From assembly GCA_963969595.1 (NCBI GenBank), contig OZ018413.1, forward strand, positions 13,133,711 to 13,197,710: a DNA stretch of 64,000 nucleotides. The letters run 5' to 3'. The notes beneath the pieces were generated by a model. It searched no databases. It had not been told where the DNA came from and was given only the letters and a program-made list of their open reading frames with translations. The translations under genes and the position numbers were made by a program. Source of the DNA: Neckera pumila. Taxonomy: Eukaryota; Streptophyta; Bryopsida; Hypnales; Neckeraceae. The first letter of the stretch is position 1, and the number at the start of each line of letters is the position of its first letter. Of this stretch, positions 62,974 through 64,000 are shown piece after piece.

Positions 62974-63574
62974 TAGACAGCCCCTGTAATGGGCTGAATT
63001 TTTCTCTAATGCATAAGGGGCCCCGTTCTTCCAAGGTTAAGGGACAATGCAGACTGGAATTGTACTTGACTAACATTGATGTGGCAAAATTTCCCAATGT
63101 GAAACATGCAAAGTAGTGTACACTAATTTATCCTATTACTGACACTAATTTACAAAAGTGAGTCTAATTTGTAACGTATTCTAATTAGAGCAGGATGAAA
63201 TATTACAGTATTGCGCTAATTAGTGAAGCTAATTTTGTTGTACTGAACAGTAGATTCCAATTTACAACATGGATTCATGTTGTAATTAGTTCACCAATGA
63301 ATACTACATTTCTGCCAGTTGTGGTGGGCTGCTCAGAATTTGACAGAGATAACGCTTCACAATCACTTTCCAGAATCACGAAGCTTACGCTATGGATTCA
63401 AAGCCTAAACTGCACCTTCTGGCTACCCATTCGTACATTGCTGCTGCTGCTGCTGCCGCCTGGCTCCATGTGAAGAGCTTCTCACCAGCTGCAAGTTGCA
63501 CCCACTTAGATTCAGGAGTCAGGACTCAGGACCCAGCTAGGTCAGTCATTTTGAAATTTGAATGAGGGGATTTA

Positions 63575-63713
63575 GGGCCTCTTCACACTATGGTCGTCCA
63601 AGTCGAGAGGCCGTGGGACTCTGCAATATGATTGGTGGAACCAACGGACCCTGCAATATGAGTGGTGGAAACGACGGACTCTCGACTTGGACGGCCATAG
63701 TGTGAAGAGGCCC
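63575..63713. mobile_element. Tourist-like (PIF/Harbinger) MITE, 139 bp, TTA duplication
   Basis: The element starts gggcctcttcacactatggt and ends, inverted, GGGCCTCTTCACACTATGGC. About 35 of 36 terminal bases pair. TTA flanks both ends (63572-63574 and 63714-63716), the PIF/Harbinger target duplication. The interior holds ctgcaatatgattggtgga and a near-identical repeat. High arm identity suggests recent insertion. Confidence 0.85.
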
Positions 63714-64000
63714 TTAGTGGGTAGTGGAGGGGACAGTTGGTTCTAGATAGATAAGGTGGGTACACCCAAAACCGTCCCAAATTGGTACTATGCCTAGTTC
63801 TCGTTACTAGGCTGATCAGATTTTCATATTGTCTTGTTGGCAAGTGAAAGGAGGTTCCAAGGCACCAAAGAATGTAGCATTTGGATACTGTATGCAAAAG
63901 TTATTAAAGAACAAAGTTTGATTCTAAAAGCGTTTCTTCCATATAGGTATAGAACTGATTTTGGAGGTGTATAGTGAGTATAGATGGCGGTTTAGGGTCA

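Noticed and set aside
1..64000. tRNA or rRNA genes, CRISPR arrays, LTR retrotransposon coding regions
   Set aside because: No tRNA-like internal boxes with matching acceptor stems, no regular spacer arrays, and no reverse transcriptase, integrase or gag motifs were seen in the frames on either strand.

Overview
The window looks like nuclear DNA of a green plant (streptophyte). It carries a chloroplast starch-targeting protein (PTST type), a plant-type RTF2 with an N-terminal ubiquitin-like domain, a RecQsim-type helicase with an acidic insert inside its helicase core, a cytosolic class I small heat-shock protein with a heat-shock promoter, and the front part of a JMJ30/JMJD5-type gene. Exons are near 45-50% GC, while introns and spacers are strongly AT-rich. 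I cannot place the species. The AT-rich spacers full of small inverted-repeat elements would fit many seed-free plants, but that is weak evidence.

Layout. 1-13.3 kb: no gene; decayed repeats, five or six TIR elements, a poly-C and a poly-G tract, and a 79-bp tandem array. 14.26-20.28 kb (-): PTST-like gene in eight exons with a one-base frameshift in exon 6. 20.3-25.8 kb: repeats. 25.84-27.64 kb (-): RTF2, two exons, intact. 27.7-40.4 kb: about 12.8 kb of AT-rich repeat DNA, including a large fold-back element. 40.49-45.08 kb (-): RecQsim-like helicase, ten exons, with no C-terminal exons found. 46.60-47.08 kb (-): single-exon HSP20 with TATA box and heat-shock elements. 47.7-53.2 kb: MITEs and AT-rich DNA. 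53.89-56.06 kb (+): JMJ30/JMJD5-like 5' exons with no JmjC catalytic exons visible, probably a gene remnant. 56.1-64 kb: repeats, MITEs, an ATT microsatellite and perfect hairpins.

The genes do not form a pathway. They cover starch granule targeting, replication or splicing, DNA repair, heat stress, and chromatin or clock regulation. The most striking non-genic signal is a family of about 13 related elements of roughly 0.6-0.95 kb in both orientations. Their ends read TTAA-CCCCTAAAG and CTTTAGGGG-TTAA. This is the layout expected of piggyBac-like non-autonomous elements (TTAA target, termini starting CCC), a superfamily not usually associated with land plants. Other short TIR elements match the hallmarks of Tc1/mariner-pogo (TA duplication) and PIF/Harbinger-Tourist (TTA duplication).

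All gene models are hand-built from splice signals, phase arithmetic and remembered family motifs. No database search was run.
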